Program-made: the position numbers and the translations under genes
Shown here: positions 8,858 through 17,888 of the stretch, one piece after another
How the letters are laid out: each line of letters starts with the position of its first letter
Numbering within the stretch: position 1 is the first letter of the stretch
NCBI RefSeq assembly: GCF_026540855.1
Contig: NZ_JALNUP010000001.1
Coordinates: 310,001 to 374,000, forward strand
Direction of reading: 5' to 3'
Origin: Sphingomonas sp. GC_Shp_5
GTDB taxonomy: Bacteria; Pseudomonadota; Alphaproteobacteria; Sphingomonadales; Sphingomonadaceae
DNA length: 64,000 nucleotides
Notes under the pieces: model-generated
What the model was told of the DNA's origin: nothing
Databases searched by the model: none
The model's input: the letters and a program-made list of their open reading frames with translations, nothing else

Positions 8858-8925
8858 TCCGTTCGCCCTGAGCTTGTCGAAGGGCATGAGACCCACAGTG
8901 CTTCGACAAGCTCAGCACGAACGGA
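8858..8925. repeat. Inverted repeat with CTGAGCTTGTCGAAG core
   Basis: Two 25-bp arms (8858-8882 and 8901-8925) are inverted copies with two mismatches around an 18-bp spacer. The arms contain the CTGAGCTTGTCGAAG motif, which I recall as a common intergenic repeat in sphingomonads. The sequence lies upstream of the permease gene and downstream of the GH92 gene. It could act as a terminator in either direction. The following 8926-9056 shows no gene or further motif that I can support. Confidence 0.75.
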
Positions 8926-9056
8926 TCAATCCCCAGTCCACGTGCTCTACGTGGCTTGCCCGGCGGTGCCGTTGCTGATCGCGGGTGAAGACGTGGACCC
9001 CGAACGAGCTCAGCGCGATGGGGAAGATGGGGCGGCGTTGGCCCCTCTTCGCTATC

Positions 9057-11387
9057 CTAATATTGCGTCGTCGAATACGGCCGCGCGGTCTTGGCGGTGG
9101 CCCAGCTCTTGTTGGGGGTGGCCTGCATGGTGAAGCGTAGCTCGCCGCCAGCGACGATCTCCTCGTGGCGGATGTAGCTACGGGTCAGCGGCTGCCCGTT
9201 GAGGGTGACGCGGCCGATGTAGCGGTTGGTGTCGCTGAGCCCGTCGGCGATCACGGTGAAGCGCTTGCCGTTGGGAAGGTTGAGCGCGGCGCGCGGCGCG
9301 AACGGGCGGCCGATGACATATTGGTTGCTGCCGGGCGTGACCGGATAGAAGCCGAGGCTGGTGAACACGTACCAGGCCGACATCTGGCCGAGATCGTCGT
9401 TGCCGGCGAGCCCGTCCGGCGTCGGCTTATACTGGCTGTCGACGATCTGCTTGAGCCGCTCCTGGGTGCGCCAGGGCTGGCCGGCGAGCGCATAGAGATA
9501 GGCGACGTGATGGCTCGGCTCGTTGCCGTGGATGTACTGGCCGATCAGCCCGGCGATATCCTCGGCGTGGCTGTAGTCGAGCTTGCTGTTGTCGTAATCG
9601 AACATCGCATCGAGCTTGGCGACGACCTTGCGGTCGCCACCGAGGATGCGGAACAGCCCGCCCTGATCCTGCGGCACGAACCAGCTATACTGCCAAGCAT
9701 TGCCCTCGGTATAGTCCGAGCCATAGTTGATCGCGGTCGGATCGAACGGCGTGCGGAAGCTGCCGTCACTCTTGCGCGCGCGCAGGAAACCCGATTTGGC
9801 ATCGAAGCTGTTGCGCCAGTTGCCGGCACGTTTGTCGAACCGGTCGGCGATGTCGGTGCGCCCGAGCGCACGGGCCATTCGGGCGATGGTCCAGTCGTCA
9901 TAGGCATATTCGACCGTCTTGGACGCCGCCTCGGGCTCCTTGTCGATCGGCACATAGCCGCGCTTGATATACTCGCCGAGGCCGCCGTAGGGCGCGTAAT
10001 CGGCAGAGGCGACCATCGCATCGAGCGCGGCATTGGCGTCGAACCCGCGCAGGCCCTTGAGATAGGCGTCGGCGATCACCGGCACCGCATGATAGCCGAT
10101 CATCGTCCAGGTCTCGCGGCCGTGGAACTGCCAGATCGGCAGAATGCCATAGGGGCTGTAGCGCTGGCTCGCGAGCAGCGACTGGACGACGTCGCTGGTG
10201 GTGCGCTCGGGCTGGATCAGCGTCAGCAATGGATGCTCGGCGCGGAACGTATCCCACAGCGAAAAGGTCGACCGGAAGGTATAGCCGGTCGCCTGATGAA
10301 CCTGATCGTCGGGCCCGCGGAAGCGGCCATCGACATCGCCAAACACGCTTGGCGCGAGCAGGCTGTGGTAGAGCGCGGTATAGATGTTGGTGCGGGTCGC
10401 GGCCGGTGCGTCAAGCTCGACGGCGCCCAGCGCCTGATCCCAGGCGGTGTGGGTCTGGGCGCGGATCGTGTCGAAGTCGCCGGGTTCGCCCTCGAGATTG
10501 GCGAGCGCGCCGGCGGCATCAACGCCGGAGATGGCGACGCGAACCTCCAGCGGCTTGGCAAGCTTGCCAAAATCGAGCCGCGCCTCGAGCGCGCGACCGA
10601 GCTTTTCGGCGACCTCGTCGCTGTCACGGCTCGGCCCCTGGAAGCCTTTGTAGGGCACCTTGGTGTCGCGATCGACAAAGGCATGGCCGGTCAGCGGTGC
10701 CGAGAAGCGCATCGCGAAGAACAGTTTGCGGCCGGGCGCCCAGCCGCGGGTCTCGCGCATGCCCGTCACGGTGCCATCAGGCAGCAGCCGCAGCGACGAC
10801 CACAGGATCTTGCCAGGATAATCGTACAGCGACGAGCGCAGGTCGATCACCAGATGCGCCGCCTTGCCACGCGGAAAGGCGTAGCGGTGGAGGCCGACGC
10901 GGGTACCCGCGGTGAGCTCGGCGCGAACACCGCTGTCGGCAAGGGTGACCGCGTAATAGCCGGGCTTGGCAATCTCGGTGGCGTGGCTGAAGCGCGAGCG
11001 ATAGCCCGAGGTCGGCGTGGTGGGATCGCCGGGATCGAGCGACACCGTGTCACCCACCGCCGGCATCACCAGGATATCGCCGAGATCGGAATGGCCCGCA
11101 CCGGAGAAATGGGTGTGGCTGAAGCCCTGGATGGTAGGATCGTCGTAGCGATAGCCGGCGGCATGGCCGTAGCATTTGCGGATCTCGCAGCCGGTGTCAG
11201 TATCCGGGCTGAGCTGGACCATGCCGAACGGCGCGGTCGCACCGGGAAAGGTATGCCCCTCCCCGCCGGTGCCGATCAACGGATCGACCGCGTCATAGGG
11301 CGACACCGCGGTCTGCGCGGCGAGCGGGGTGGCGGCGAGCGCCGGGAGCAGCGAAGCGGCGGCGAGCAGGACGACGGATAAGCGCAT
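9057..11387 (-). CDS. Secreted GH92 family alpha-mannosidase
   Basis: The 776-residue protein starts with a signal peptide (MRLSVVLLAAASLLPALAA, cleavage near PLAAQ). It matches the GH92 layout: an N-terminal beta-sandwich opening with VDPLIGTGGEGHTFPGATAP, then an (alpha/alpha)6 domain with FRSTFSLWDTFRAEHPL. The C-terminal signature GNDDLGQMSAWYVFTSLG contributes the catalytic acid/base region and Ca2+ contacts. Members hydrolyse alpha-mannosidic linkages, mostly alpha-1,2, in a Ca2+-dependent inverting reaction. It probably acts in the periplasm on mannan or N-glycan fragments. The start ATG at 11387 follows TAAGG; a GTG one codon upstream is equally possible. No transporter for mannan is adjacent. 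Confidence 0.9.
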   Translation of the reverse strand: MRLSVVLLAAASLLPALAATPLAAQTAVSPYDAVDPLIGTGGEGHTFPGATAPFGMVQLSPDTDTGCEIRKCYGHAAGYRYDDPTIQGFSHTHFSGAGHSDLGDILVMPAVGDTVSLDPGDPTTPTSGYRSRFSHATEIAKPGYYAVTLADSGVRAELTAGTRVGLHRYAFPRGKAAHLVIDLRSSLYDYPGKILWSSLRLLPDGTVTGMRETRGWAPGRKLFFAMRFSAPLTGHAFVDRDTKVPYKGFQGPSRDSDEVAEKLGRALEARLDFGKLAKPLEVRVAISGVDAAGALANLEGEPGDFDTIRAQTHTAWDQALGAVELDAPAATRTNIYTALYHSLLAPSVFGDVDGRFRGPDDQVHQATGYTFRSTFSLWDTFRAEHPLLTLIQPERTTSDVVQSLLASQRYSPYGILPIWQFHGRETWTMIGYHAVPVIADAYLKGLRGFDANAALDAMVASADYAPYGGLGEYIKRGYVPIDKEPEAASKTVEYAYDDWTIARMARALGRTDIADRFDKRAGNWRNSFDAKSGFLRARKSDGSFRTPFDPTAINYGSDYTEGNAWQYSWFVPQDQGGLFRILGGDRKVVAKLDAMFDYDNSKLDYSHAEDIAGLIGQYIHGNEPSHHVAYLYALAGQPWRTQERLKQIVDSQYKPTPDGLAGNDDLGQMSAWYVFTSLGFYPVTPGSNQYVIGRPFAPRAALNLPNGKRFTVIADGLSDTNRYIGRVTLNGQPLTRSYIRHEEIVAGGELRFTMQATPNKSWATAKTARPYSTTQY

Positions 11388-11427
11388 CACCGCCTTAGAG
11401 CAGGCAAGGTCGGCGCTGAAAAGCCCG

Positions 11428-11643
11428 TCAGCGCTGCTTGTCGGCCTCCTTGGCGGCGACGATCAGCCGGCGTCCGGTTTCATCCGCCGATTCCGGCGTC
11501 ATCGACACCGCGACGCCGTCCGGCCCGTCCAGCAGCACCTCGCCCGATTCCGCGGCAGCGACGCCTGGATCGGTCTCCGGGGTTTGGGGCACGCCAGTGT
11601 CGGAGTCGGCGTGGTCGTGCTGCTGGCCGAGCATGTGCGTCAT
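11428..11643 (-). CDS. Small acidic hypothetical protein coupled to the Crp/Fnr gene
   Basis: The 71-residue protein begins MTHMLGQQHDHADSD. It shows no membrane segment or recognised domain; the N-terminal third is rich in His, Gln and Asp and the C-terminus is charged (RLIVAAKEADKQR). Its ATG overlaps the stop codon of the upstream regulator by one base (TGATG), which indicates translational coupling and is the main evidence that it is real. The first residues (MTHMLGQQHDHADSD) include three histidines and might bind metal. No function is proposed. Confidence 0.6.
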   Translation of the reverse strand: MTHMLGQQHDHADSDTGVPQTPETDPGVAAAESGEVLLDGPDGVAVSMTPESADETGRRLIVAAKEADKQR

Positions 11644-12407
11644 CACCGATGTTCTCCATAGAGATAGCCGGGTTCGAACTCGGCTATCTGGGCCAAACGC
11701 TTGGGATCGAGAATGGTCACCGCACCGCTGCGAAACAACAGCACGTTCGCTTCGCGGAGCGCCTTGAGCGTGCGGTTGACATGAACACCGGTGAGCCCGC
11801 AGGCCTCGGCGAGATCGGGCTGGGTGAGCGGCAGCTCGAAGCGGCCGTCGCTCGCCAGCCCGACCATCTCGAGCCGGCAGTTGAGCTCGCAGAAGAAGTG
11901 CGCCAGCCGGCCTTCGGCGCCGAGCCGGCCGAGGCGGAAGATCCACTCGCGGTGCATCGCCGCGTCAATCAAGGTCGCGAACCACAGATGGCGGGTGAGC
12001 CGCGGATGGCTGGCGGTGAGATCGGCGAGCACGCGATGCTCGAACATCGCCACCGTGACCGGCCCGAGCGTGCCGACATCGTGATCGAGGCGCTTGAGCG
12101 GAAAGGCGTGAAGATCGATGAAGTCGCCGGGAACATGGACCGAGACCAACTGGCGATGCCCCTCGCGGTCATCCATGTTGCGCGCGACATAGCCCTCGAT
12201 CAGCAGCATGCTGACATCGAGCGGCTCGCCGGCGCGCACCAGCTGATGGCGCGCCGGGTAGCGGCGCACGGTGCCGACTGCCGCCTCGAGCGCGGCCTTC
12301 TCCTCGTCCCCCATCTCGTCGCGGCCGCGCCCGAGCAGGAAGCGCCGCGTGATCGGCTCGCCAAGGGTGGTTGCGAGCGTAATCCGGTCGGTTACGTCAT
12401 GTGCCAT
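11643..12407 (-). CDS. Crp/Fnr family transcriptional regulator
   Basis: The 254-residue protein has an N-terminal cyclic-nucleotide-binding-like beta-roll (about residues 30-150, with RHQLVRAGEP and HVPGDFIDLHAF) and a C-terminal winged helix. The recognition region LTQPDLAEACGLTGVHVNRTLKALREANVL is typical of the family. No cysteine cluster for an Fe-S centre is seen, so it is not a classical Fnr. The related sphingomonad and rhizobial proteins often have an unknown effector. The ATG at 12407 is preceded by GTGAGG at 9-nt spacing; an in-frame GTG five codons upstream is an alternative. The small acidic gene is translated directly after it. Confidence 0.88.
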   Translation of the reverse strand: MAHDVTDRITLATTLGEPITRRFLLGRGRDEMGDEEKAALEAAVGTVRRYPARHQLVRAGEPLDVSMLLIEGYVARNMDDREGHRQLVSVHVPGDFIDLHAFPLKRLDHDVGTLGPVTVAMFEHRVLADLTASHPRLTRHLWFATLIDAAMHREWIFRLGRLGAEGRLAHFFCELNCRLEMVGLASDGRFELPLTQPDLAEACGLTGVHVNRTLKALREANVLLFRSGAVTILDPKRLAQIAEFEPGYLYGEHR

Positions 12408-12450
12408 GTTCGCCAGCCTCACCTTGCCATGATGGCGCGGCGAGCCAAGC

Positions 12451-14529
12451 CTATTCCGCCGCGCATGGCAACGCTTCCGTCACACGCGGCTGCCCCTGGC
12501 CGATTTCCGCGGCGAACCAGGCGACCGTCTGGCGCAGGCCGTCGGCGAGCGGCACGCGCGGTGCCCAGCCGAGCAGCGTGCCCGCACGGGTGATGTCGGG
12601 GCGGCGGCGGCGCGGGTCGTCGACCGGCAGCGGCATGGTCACGGTGGATGCCGTGCTGCCGGTGAGCGCGACCACATCGGCGAGCAGCTCGTTCACGGTG
12701 AGCTCGACCGGGTTGCCGAGGTTGACCGGGGAGAGCCCGTCGAACTCGCTGTCCATCAGCGCGATCAGCCCGGCGACCATGTCGGACACATAGCAGAAGC
12801 TGCGGGTCTGGCTGCCATCGCCATAGATGGTGATCGGCTCGCCCGACAGCGCCTGGCAGATCAGGTTGGAGACGACGCGGCCGTCATCGGGGTTCATGTT
12901 GGGGCCGTAGGTGTTGAAGATGCGCGCGACGCGGACCTCGGCGCGGCCCATCCGCGCGAAATCGAACGCCAGCGCCTCGGCGGCGCGCTTGCCCTCGTCG
13001 TAGCAGGCCCGCGGGCCGGTGCAGTTCACCCAGCCGCGATAGCCTTCCTGCTGGGGATGGACCTCGGGATCGCCATAGACCTCGCTGGTCGAGGTGAGCA
13101 GGAAGCGCGCGCCCGCGGTTTCGGCGAGGCGCAGCAGGTGGCTGGTGCCGACGACGTTGGTGAGCATGGTGTGCTCGGGGTCAGCCTGATATTGCGGCGG
13201 CGAGGCGGCGCAGGCGAGATTGTAGACGCGCGTAAAGCGGCTCGCGCGATCGGTGACGGCGGCGGGCAGCGGGTTGACGACATCGGCCTCGACGAACTCG
13301 AAGTGCGGATGATCCTCGAGGCTGCGCAGATTGGAGGGCCGCGCGGTCTGCAGATTGTCGAGGCAGACGACATGCTCGCCGCGATCGAGCAGCGCCTTGC
13401 ACAGATGCGAGCCGATGAAGCCGGCGCCGCCGGCGACCAGGGTGAGCGGCGTCTCGGTCATGGTATTCCCCTTGTTGTTCTGTTCTGCGGCGGCGGTGAG
13501 ATAGGCGTCGAGTTCGGCGGCGCGATGGTGCGCGGTGTGGGCGGCGAGGACGCGGGCGCGCGCGGCGTGGCCGAGCGCCGTGGCGTCCCGCTCGAGCGCG
13601 GCGACGACATCGGCGGTGGTGTCGGCGAGGATGATCTCGCTGCCGGCCGCGAAGATCTGGTCGAGCCCCTCCCACCGATCGGAGATGATCGGCGTGCCGC
13701 AGGCGGCCGCCTCGAACAGGCGCACCGAGGGCGACCAGCCGGCGGCGATCATGTCGGCGCGGGTGACGTTGAGGTTGAAGCGCGACGCCGAATAGAAAGC
13801 GGCATGGTCGGCGGGGGGCAGATGCTCGATCCGCTCGACGTTGGCGGGCCAGTCGATATCGGCGGGATATTGCGGGCCAGCGACCGCGAAGCGCTTGTCC
13901 GGGCAGGCGCGGGCGACGTCGATCAACAGGCGGGTGAGCGTCGGCTGGCGATCATCGCTATAGGTGCCGAGATAGGACAGGTCCCAGCGCAGCGGCACGT
14001 TGAGCGGGCGGTAGGCGTCCGCGTCGACCGAGCAGTAGAGCGCGTGGGCGGCGGGTGAGCCGAACTCGCGCTCGAGCCGGTCGAGCGTCGGGCCGCCAGT
14101 GAAGGATAGGTAGACGTCATAGCCCGGGATCACGGCGGGCGAGAGATACTCGAAATCGTCGCGGGCGAGCTTGGCGAGCGTCACCGGCGTGTCGATGTCG
14201 TAGAAGGCGGTGACGCCCCGCGCCTCGCGCTGGACGTAGCGGCCGACCGCGACGCCCTCGGGCACGTAGGAGCCGACGATCACCGCATCGGCGCCGGCGA
14301 TCTCAGGCTGCCAGCGTTCCAGGTCCTGCAAGTCCTGGTAATATTCCAGCCGGCAGAAATCGGGGCTTGGCAGGTCGCGGTGATCGCCGGCGTACCAGGG
14401 CACCTCGCGCTCGAGGAACAGGATGTCATGGCCGCGCGCGGCATAGGCGCGGAGCAGCGCACGAAAGGTGGTCGCATGGCCATTGCCCCACGACGACCCC
14501 AGGCTGAGACCGAGGACGACCAGCTTCAT
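12451..14529 (-). CDS. Fused CgeB-type glycosyltransferase / UDP-glucuronate decarboxylase
   Basis: One 692-residue frame encodes two enzymes. Residues 1-356 form a CgeB-like glycosyltransferase (MKLVVLGLSLGSSWGNGHATT; donor-site region SPSVRLFEAAACGTPIISD). Residues 357-692 form a short-chain dehydrogenase closest to UDP-glucuronic acid decarboxylase, with GGAGFIGSHL for NAD, STSEVYGDP and the YxxxK motif in CYDEGKRAAE. That half would make UDP-xylose. An internal ATG at 13461 is preceded by AAGGGGAAT, so the second enzyme may also be made separately. No stop codon separates the halves. The gene is last in a six-gene operon and overlaps its upstream neighbour by 4 bp. Confidence 0.85.
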   Translation of the reverse strand: MKLVVLGLSLGSSWGNGHATTFRALLRAYAARGHDILFLEREVPWYAGDHRDLPSPDFCRLEYYQDLQDLERWQPEIAGADAVIVGSYVPEGVAVGRYVQREARGVTAFYDIDTPVTLAKLARDDFEYLSPAVIPGYDVYLSFTGGPTLDRLEREFGSPAAHALYCSVDADAYRPLNVPLRWDLSYLGTYSDDRQPTLTRLLIDVARACPDKRFAVAGPQYPADIDWPANVERIEHLPPADHAAFYSASRFNLNVTRADMIAAGWSPSVRLFEAAACGTPIISDRWEGLDQIFAAGSEIILADTTADVVAALERDATALGHAARARVLAAHTAHHRAAELDAYLTAAAEQNNKGNTMTETPLTLVAGGAGFIGSHLCKALLDRGEHVVCLDNLQTARPSNLRSLEDHPHFEFVEADVVNPLPAAVTDRASRFTRVYNLACAASPPQYQADPEHTMLTNVVGTSHLLRLAETAGARFLLTSTSEVYGDPEVHPQQEGYRGWVNCTGPRACYDEGKRAAEALAFDFARMGRAEVRVARIFNTYGPNMNPDDGRVVSNLICQALSGEPITIYGDGSQTRSFCYVSDMVAGLIALMDSEFDGLSPVNLGNPVELTVNELLADVVALTGSTASTVTMPLPVDDPRRRRPDITRAGTLLGWAPRVPLADGLRQTVAWFAAEIGQGQPRVTEALPCAAE
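13444..13473 (-). promoter_or_regulatory. Internal ribosome-binding site and start inside the GT-decarboxylase fusion
   Basis: Reading leftward, AAGGGG is followed by AATACC and the ATG at 13461-13459, which begins the residues MTETPLTLVAGG of the decarboxylase domain. Spacing and strength are those of a normal Shine-Dalgarno site. This is what remains if two separate adjacent genes lost the intervening stop codon, and it may still produce a free decarboxylase. Confidence 0.6.
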
Positions 14530-15608
14530 GCGGCCACGCTCGCGCGATGGTGCTGGAACAGCGCGTCGACCTCGGCACCGCGCAGGTCATAGGTATGCTC
14601 GGCGAGCACCTTGGCGAGCGCGGCCTGGCCGATCGCCTCGGCGCGCTCGGGGGTGAGGCCGGCGAGATGCTCGGCGACATCCTGGCCGTCGCGCGCGACC
14701 AGCACTTCCTTGTCGGGGATGAGGAACTGCTCGATGCCTTCCCAGGCATCGGTGATCAGGCAGGCGGCGGCGCCGGCCGCCTCGAACACGCGGGTCGCCG
14801 GCGAGAAGCCGATATGCGCCATCGAATCGCGCGCGACGTTGAGCACCGCGCGCGGCGTGCAATTGAAGGCGTTGTGCTCGGCGGTGTAGACATGGCCGCG
14901 GTGGCGGACGTTGGCGGGCATCGCCTTGCTGTCCCAGCCGTTGCCGCCGATCAGGAAGCGCTGATCGGCGAGCAGGGCGGCGGGCTTGAGGAAGAACTCC
15001 TCCACCCGCGCCTCGCGATCGGGCAGGCGATTGCCGAGGAAGGCAAGGTCGCAGGCAAAGCGCTCGTCGCGCGGCACCGGATGGTGGGTCTCGGGATCGA
15101 GCGCATTGTAGACGGGCACGCACTGAGCGGCGCCGAAGCCGGTATAGGCGTCGATCACCGGCGGGCCGCCGCCATAGGTGAGCACCATGTCGAGATCCGG
15201 CAGCGCGCGGAGCACCGGGTGGGAAGCGTCGGCGCGCATCTCGTCGAGCGTCGCCGCGGCGTCGACGTCCCAGAAGATCTTGAGCGCGCCGGGGCGGGCA
15301 TGCTCGACGATGCCCGCGAGCAGCTCGGCATCGAACACGCCGACGCCATTGGCCTTGACGACGATGTCGGCGCCGGCCGCCTCGGCGAGCACGCTTCGCA
15401 GGGCGTCGTGGGTCGCGGGGTAGACCACCGACTTGGCATAGGCCGGCGGATCGATGTCGCGATGCTGCTGGCGATCGAAGGCGTCGGGTTCGTAGAAGGT
15501 GATGTCATAGCCGCGGGCGTGGAGCGCCTTGAGGATGCCGCGATAGTAAGTGGCGGCGCCGTTCCAGTAGCTCGACACGAGGCTGGAGCCGTAGAATGCG
15601 ATCTTCAT
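14526..15608 (-). CDS. CgeB family glycosyltransferase
   Basis: The 360-residue protein starts MKIAFYGSSLVSSYWNGAATYYRG, the Rossmann start of CgeB/spore-maturation-type glycosyltransferases. It has the C-terminal donor-binding region SPATRVFEAAGAAACLITDAWEG and a glycine-rich TYGGGPPV in the middle. It resembles the N-terminal half of the downstream fusion and the upstream neighbour, so the three probably arose by duplication. It overlaps the genes on both sides by 4 bp (ATGA), showing translational coupling. It should transfer a sugar from a nucleotide donor in the cytoplasm; donor and acceptor are unknown. Confidence 0.8.
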   Translation of the reverse strand: MKIAFYGSSLVSSYWNGAATYYRGILKALHARGYDITFYEPDAFDRQQHRDIDPPAYAKSVVYPATHDALRSVLAEAAGADIVVKANGVGVFDAELLAGIVEHARPGALKIFWDVDAAATLDEMRADASHPVLRALPDLDMVLTYGGGPPVIDAYTGFGAAQCVPVYNALDPETHHPVPRDERFACDLAFLGNRLPDREARVEEFFLKPAALLADQRFLIGGNGWDSKAMPANVRHRGHVYTAEHNAFNCTPRAVLNVARDSMAHIGFSPATRVFEAAGAAACLITDAWEGIEQFLIPDKEVLVARDGQDVAEHLAGLTPERAEAIGQAALAKVLAEHTYDLRGAEVDALFQHHRASVAA

Positions 15609-16717
15609 GCGGCGTCTCTCTGTTGGGCGCGGTTCTGGAGGGTGGCGACGATGGCGAGCAGCTCGTCGACGCGGTGACCGCAGGTGTGGCGGGCGAGAAT
15701 GGTCTCGAGGCCGGAGACGACGAGTGAGGCCCTAAGTTCACTATCTTCGCGCATAGCGCGCAACGCCGCGGCCATTTCGTCCCCGGAACGAACCATCAGG
15801 AAGTCACTGTTAAGGCGGAACAATCCCTCGGAATCGTCCCAGGGCGCCGAGACCAAGGGGATGCCGCAGGCGAGCGCCTCGAACACCCGGATCGTCGGGA
15901 TGCCGGGGAGGATCGTCGCATAATAGCGGCGCGGAACGTGGACGGTAGCAAGATGGCCGGCGAACAGCCCCGGCGCGGCGGCGTTGGCGGCCCAGCCATG
16001 ATAGGCGATGCCGTAGCGCTTGAGCGTCGCCTGCGCCGCGGCGGGGTAACGGACGCCATAGATGTCGAGCGGCAGGCCGGCGGCCTCGGCCGGGCGGAAC
16101 AGATAATCCTCGAGCTCCTCGGTGCGCTCGCCGTCACCCCAATTGCCGACCCAGACCAGCCCTGCGCGATCCTGCTCGACCAGCGGCGGATGGAAGCGGC
16201 GGATGTCGGCGGCCTCGTGCCAGGTCCATACCCGCCCGCCCCAGCCCCAGCCGCGATAGACCTCGCTCAGCGTCTCGCCGAAGGCGAGCACGCCGTCATA
16301 GCCCGACAGATCATAGGCCTTCATCGCCTCGGGCTCGCTGACCGCGCGATGATGGGTGTCGTGGAACAGCAGGGTCCAGGGCGCGCCGCGCTTGCGCAGC
16401 ACACCGATGTCGGCGACCAGGCGATGCTCGTTCCACTCATGGACCAGCACCAGATCGGCGCCATCGACCATCTCGGCGACGTCCGCCTCGGCCGGATAGG
16501 ATACCGAGCCGAGCTCGGGATAGGCGGCGCGATAAGCATCGAGACCCTCGGGACCATGATCGGCGACGAGGTTGGTGAGGCTCCAGCTGTTCTCGGGGGC
16601 GTAGACCCGCACGTCATGGCCGCGCGCGATCAGCTCGCTAAGCACGCCGCGGAGGAAATGGGCGTTGCCGTGGTTCCAGCAGGAGGCAAGGCTGTGGGTG
16701 AAATAGACGATCTTCAA
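15605..16717 (-). CDS. CgeB family glycosyltransferase
   Basis: This 370-residue protein begins at a TTG codon (LKIVYFTHSLASCWNHGNAHFL), preceded by GAGG at 8-nt spacing and 10 bp after the stop of the upstream gene. No ATG fits the conserved N-terminus. The GT-B features are the N-terminal Rossmann region with LVLVHEWNEHRLV and the C-terminal IPTIRVFEALACGIPLVSAPWDD, which should bind the nucleotide sugar. It is the second of three CgeB-like modules in the operon. It probably adds one sugar of an oligosaccharide or glycoside; the specificity is not visible. Confidence 0.8.
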   Translation of the reverse strand: MKIVYFTHSLASCWNHGNAHFLRGVLSELIARGHDVRVYAPENSWSLTNLVADHGPEGLDAYRAAYPELGSVSYPAEADVAEMVDGADLVLVHEWNEHRLVADIGVLRKRGAPWTLLFHDTHHRAVSEPEAMKAYDLSGYDGVLAFGETLSEVYRGWGWGGRVWTWHEAADIRRFHPPLVEQDRAGLVWVGNWGDGERTEELEDYLFRPAEAAGLPLDIYGVRYPAAAQATLKRYGIAYHGWAANAAAPGLFAGHLATVHVPRRYYATILPGIPTIRVFEALACGIPLVSAPWDDSEGLFRLNSDFLMVRSGDEMAAALRAMREDSELRASLVVSGLETILARHTCGHRVDELLAIVATLQNRAQQRDAA

Positions 16718-16727
16718 GGATGATGCC

Positions 16728-17888
16728 TCATGCGGCAGCTTGGCGCTGGGGTGGACGGGCAGCGATGACCTCGCGGTAGAGCGCGAGCATCTGGGTGGCG
16801 GTGGCTTCGGGGGTGTAACGGACGGCGCGGACGCGGGCGGCCTCGCCGAGCGCACGGCGACGATCGGTGTCGAGCACCAGCGCCTCGATCGCGGTGCACC
16901 AGCGCTCGCCGTCGAGCGCGACAAAGGTGGCGGCGCCATCCCACAATTCGCGGAATACCGGATTGTCGGCGAGCACCAGCGCGCAGCCGGCCTGGGCAGC
17001 CTCGAGCACCGCGAGGCCGAACGGTTCGAAGCTCGCCGCGGAGACGAAGATCGGCCGCCGGGCGAGGTGCGCGGCGATCGCGTCGGCGCCGAGCTGGCCG
17101 AGTTCGCGCAAATGGCTGAGCGCGATCGTCTCGCCATGCGGCCCGCGGGTGGCGCCGGCGGCGAGGAATGGGATCGGCAGCCGCGCGGCGGCGCCGTCGA
17201 GCAGCGCGGCGTTCTTCACGCCGTCCCACAACCGGCCGACCGTGAGCGCGACATCCGCCATCGGTGCGGCGGCATCGAAGCTGCGCAAGGGGCTGCGGCC
17301 GTTGTGGATCGCCAGCACCGGCCGCGCGAGCTGGTAGTGATCGGCGACGATCGCGGCATAGGCGGCGCTCGGTGCGACGACGCGGTCGACCGCAACCAGG
17401 CCATCAGCGGTCAGCGCGCGATGCCAGCGATAGTCGGCGGCGAGCGGCGTGCTCCGCGCATGCGCCCACCAAGTCGCGACGCAGCCATGGGTGACGGCGA
17501 TCGACGGGATCGGCAGCGTCGCGGCGGCAGCGAGCGTCGGCATGTTGAACTGGACAAGATCGACCGCATGATCGGCAGCGAGCGCGGCGATCGCCAGCCC
17601 GGCGGCGCGGACCGGCGCGGCCGAGTCGCACATCCAGTCGAGCGGCAGGCCGGTATCGATCAGGGTGATCGGAGCGAGCGGCCCCCTACCCGTCTGCTCC
17701 GGGGGACGCAGGCGCACGGCGGCGGGTGCCGCGGCATGACCGACCAGGGTCGCCCGCTGGTCAGCCGTTGGCGACGGACCCAGCACCGCGACGACGCTCT
17801 CCACCCCCTGCGCGGCCAACGCGTGGGCGAGCTCGGTGGTATATTGCCAGACGCCGCCGACCGCATCGGTGGTGAGCAGAAGCTTCAT
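16728..17888 (-). CDS. Glycosyltransferase family 4 protein
   Basis: The 386-residue GT-B enzyme starts MKLLLTTDAVGGVWQYTTELA, with the glycine-rich acceptor loop of GT4. It has the family's C-terminal signature EPFGLAVLEAAQAGCALVLAD, where the two glutamates of the E-x7-E motif contact the donor sugar phosphate. VTHGCVATWW and LTVGRLWDGVKN are further GT4 landmarks. The start at 17888 overlaps the upstream epimerase stop by 4 bp; an upstream in-frame extension is Arg-rich and was rejected. It probably acts early in assembling the glycan made by this operon. Donor and acceptor are not predictable. Confidence 0.85.
   Translation of the reverse strand: MKLLLTTDAVGGVWQYTTELAHALAAQGVESVVAVLGPSPTADQRATLVGHAAAPAAVRLRPPEQTGRGPLAPITLIDTGLPLDWMCDSAAPVRAAGLAIAALAADHAVDLVQFNMPTLAAAATLPIPSIAVTHGCVATWWAHARSTPLAADYRWHRALTADGLVAVDRVVAPSAAYAAIVADHYQLARPVLAIHNGRSPLRSFDAAAPMADVALTVGRLWDGVKNAALLDGAAARLPIPFLAAGATRGPHGETIALSHLRELGQLGADAIAAHLARRPIFVSAASFEPFGLAVLEAAQAGCALVLADNPVFRELWDGAATFVALDGERWCTAIEALVLDTDRRRALGEAARVRAVRYTPEATATQMLALYREVIAARPPQRQAAA

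Noticed and set aside
9165..11381. A 738-codon plus-strand frame opposite the GH92 gene
   Set aside because: The minus strand encodes a full GH92 enzyme with signal peptide and signatures; the plus frame has none.
13444..13473. Sequencing error as the cause of the GT-decarboxylase fusion
   Set aside because: Both halves are in the same frame with intact domains right up to the junction, so a simple indel would not be expected to leave them in phase; a single-base stop-codon change cannot be excluded.
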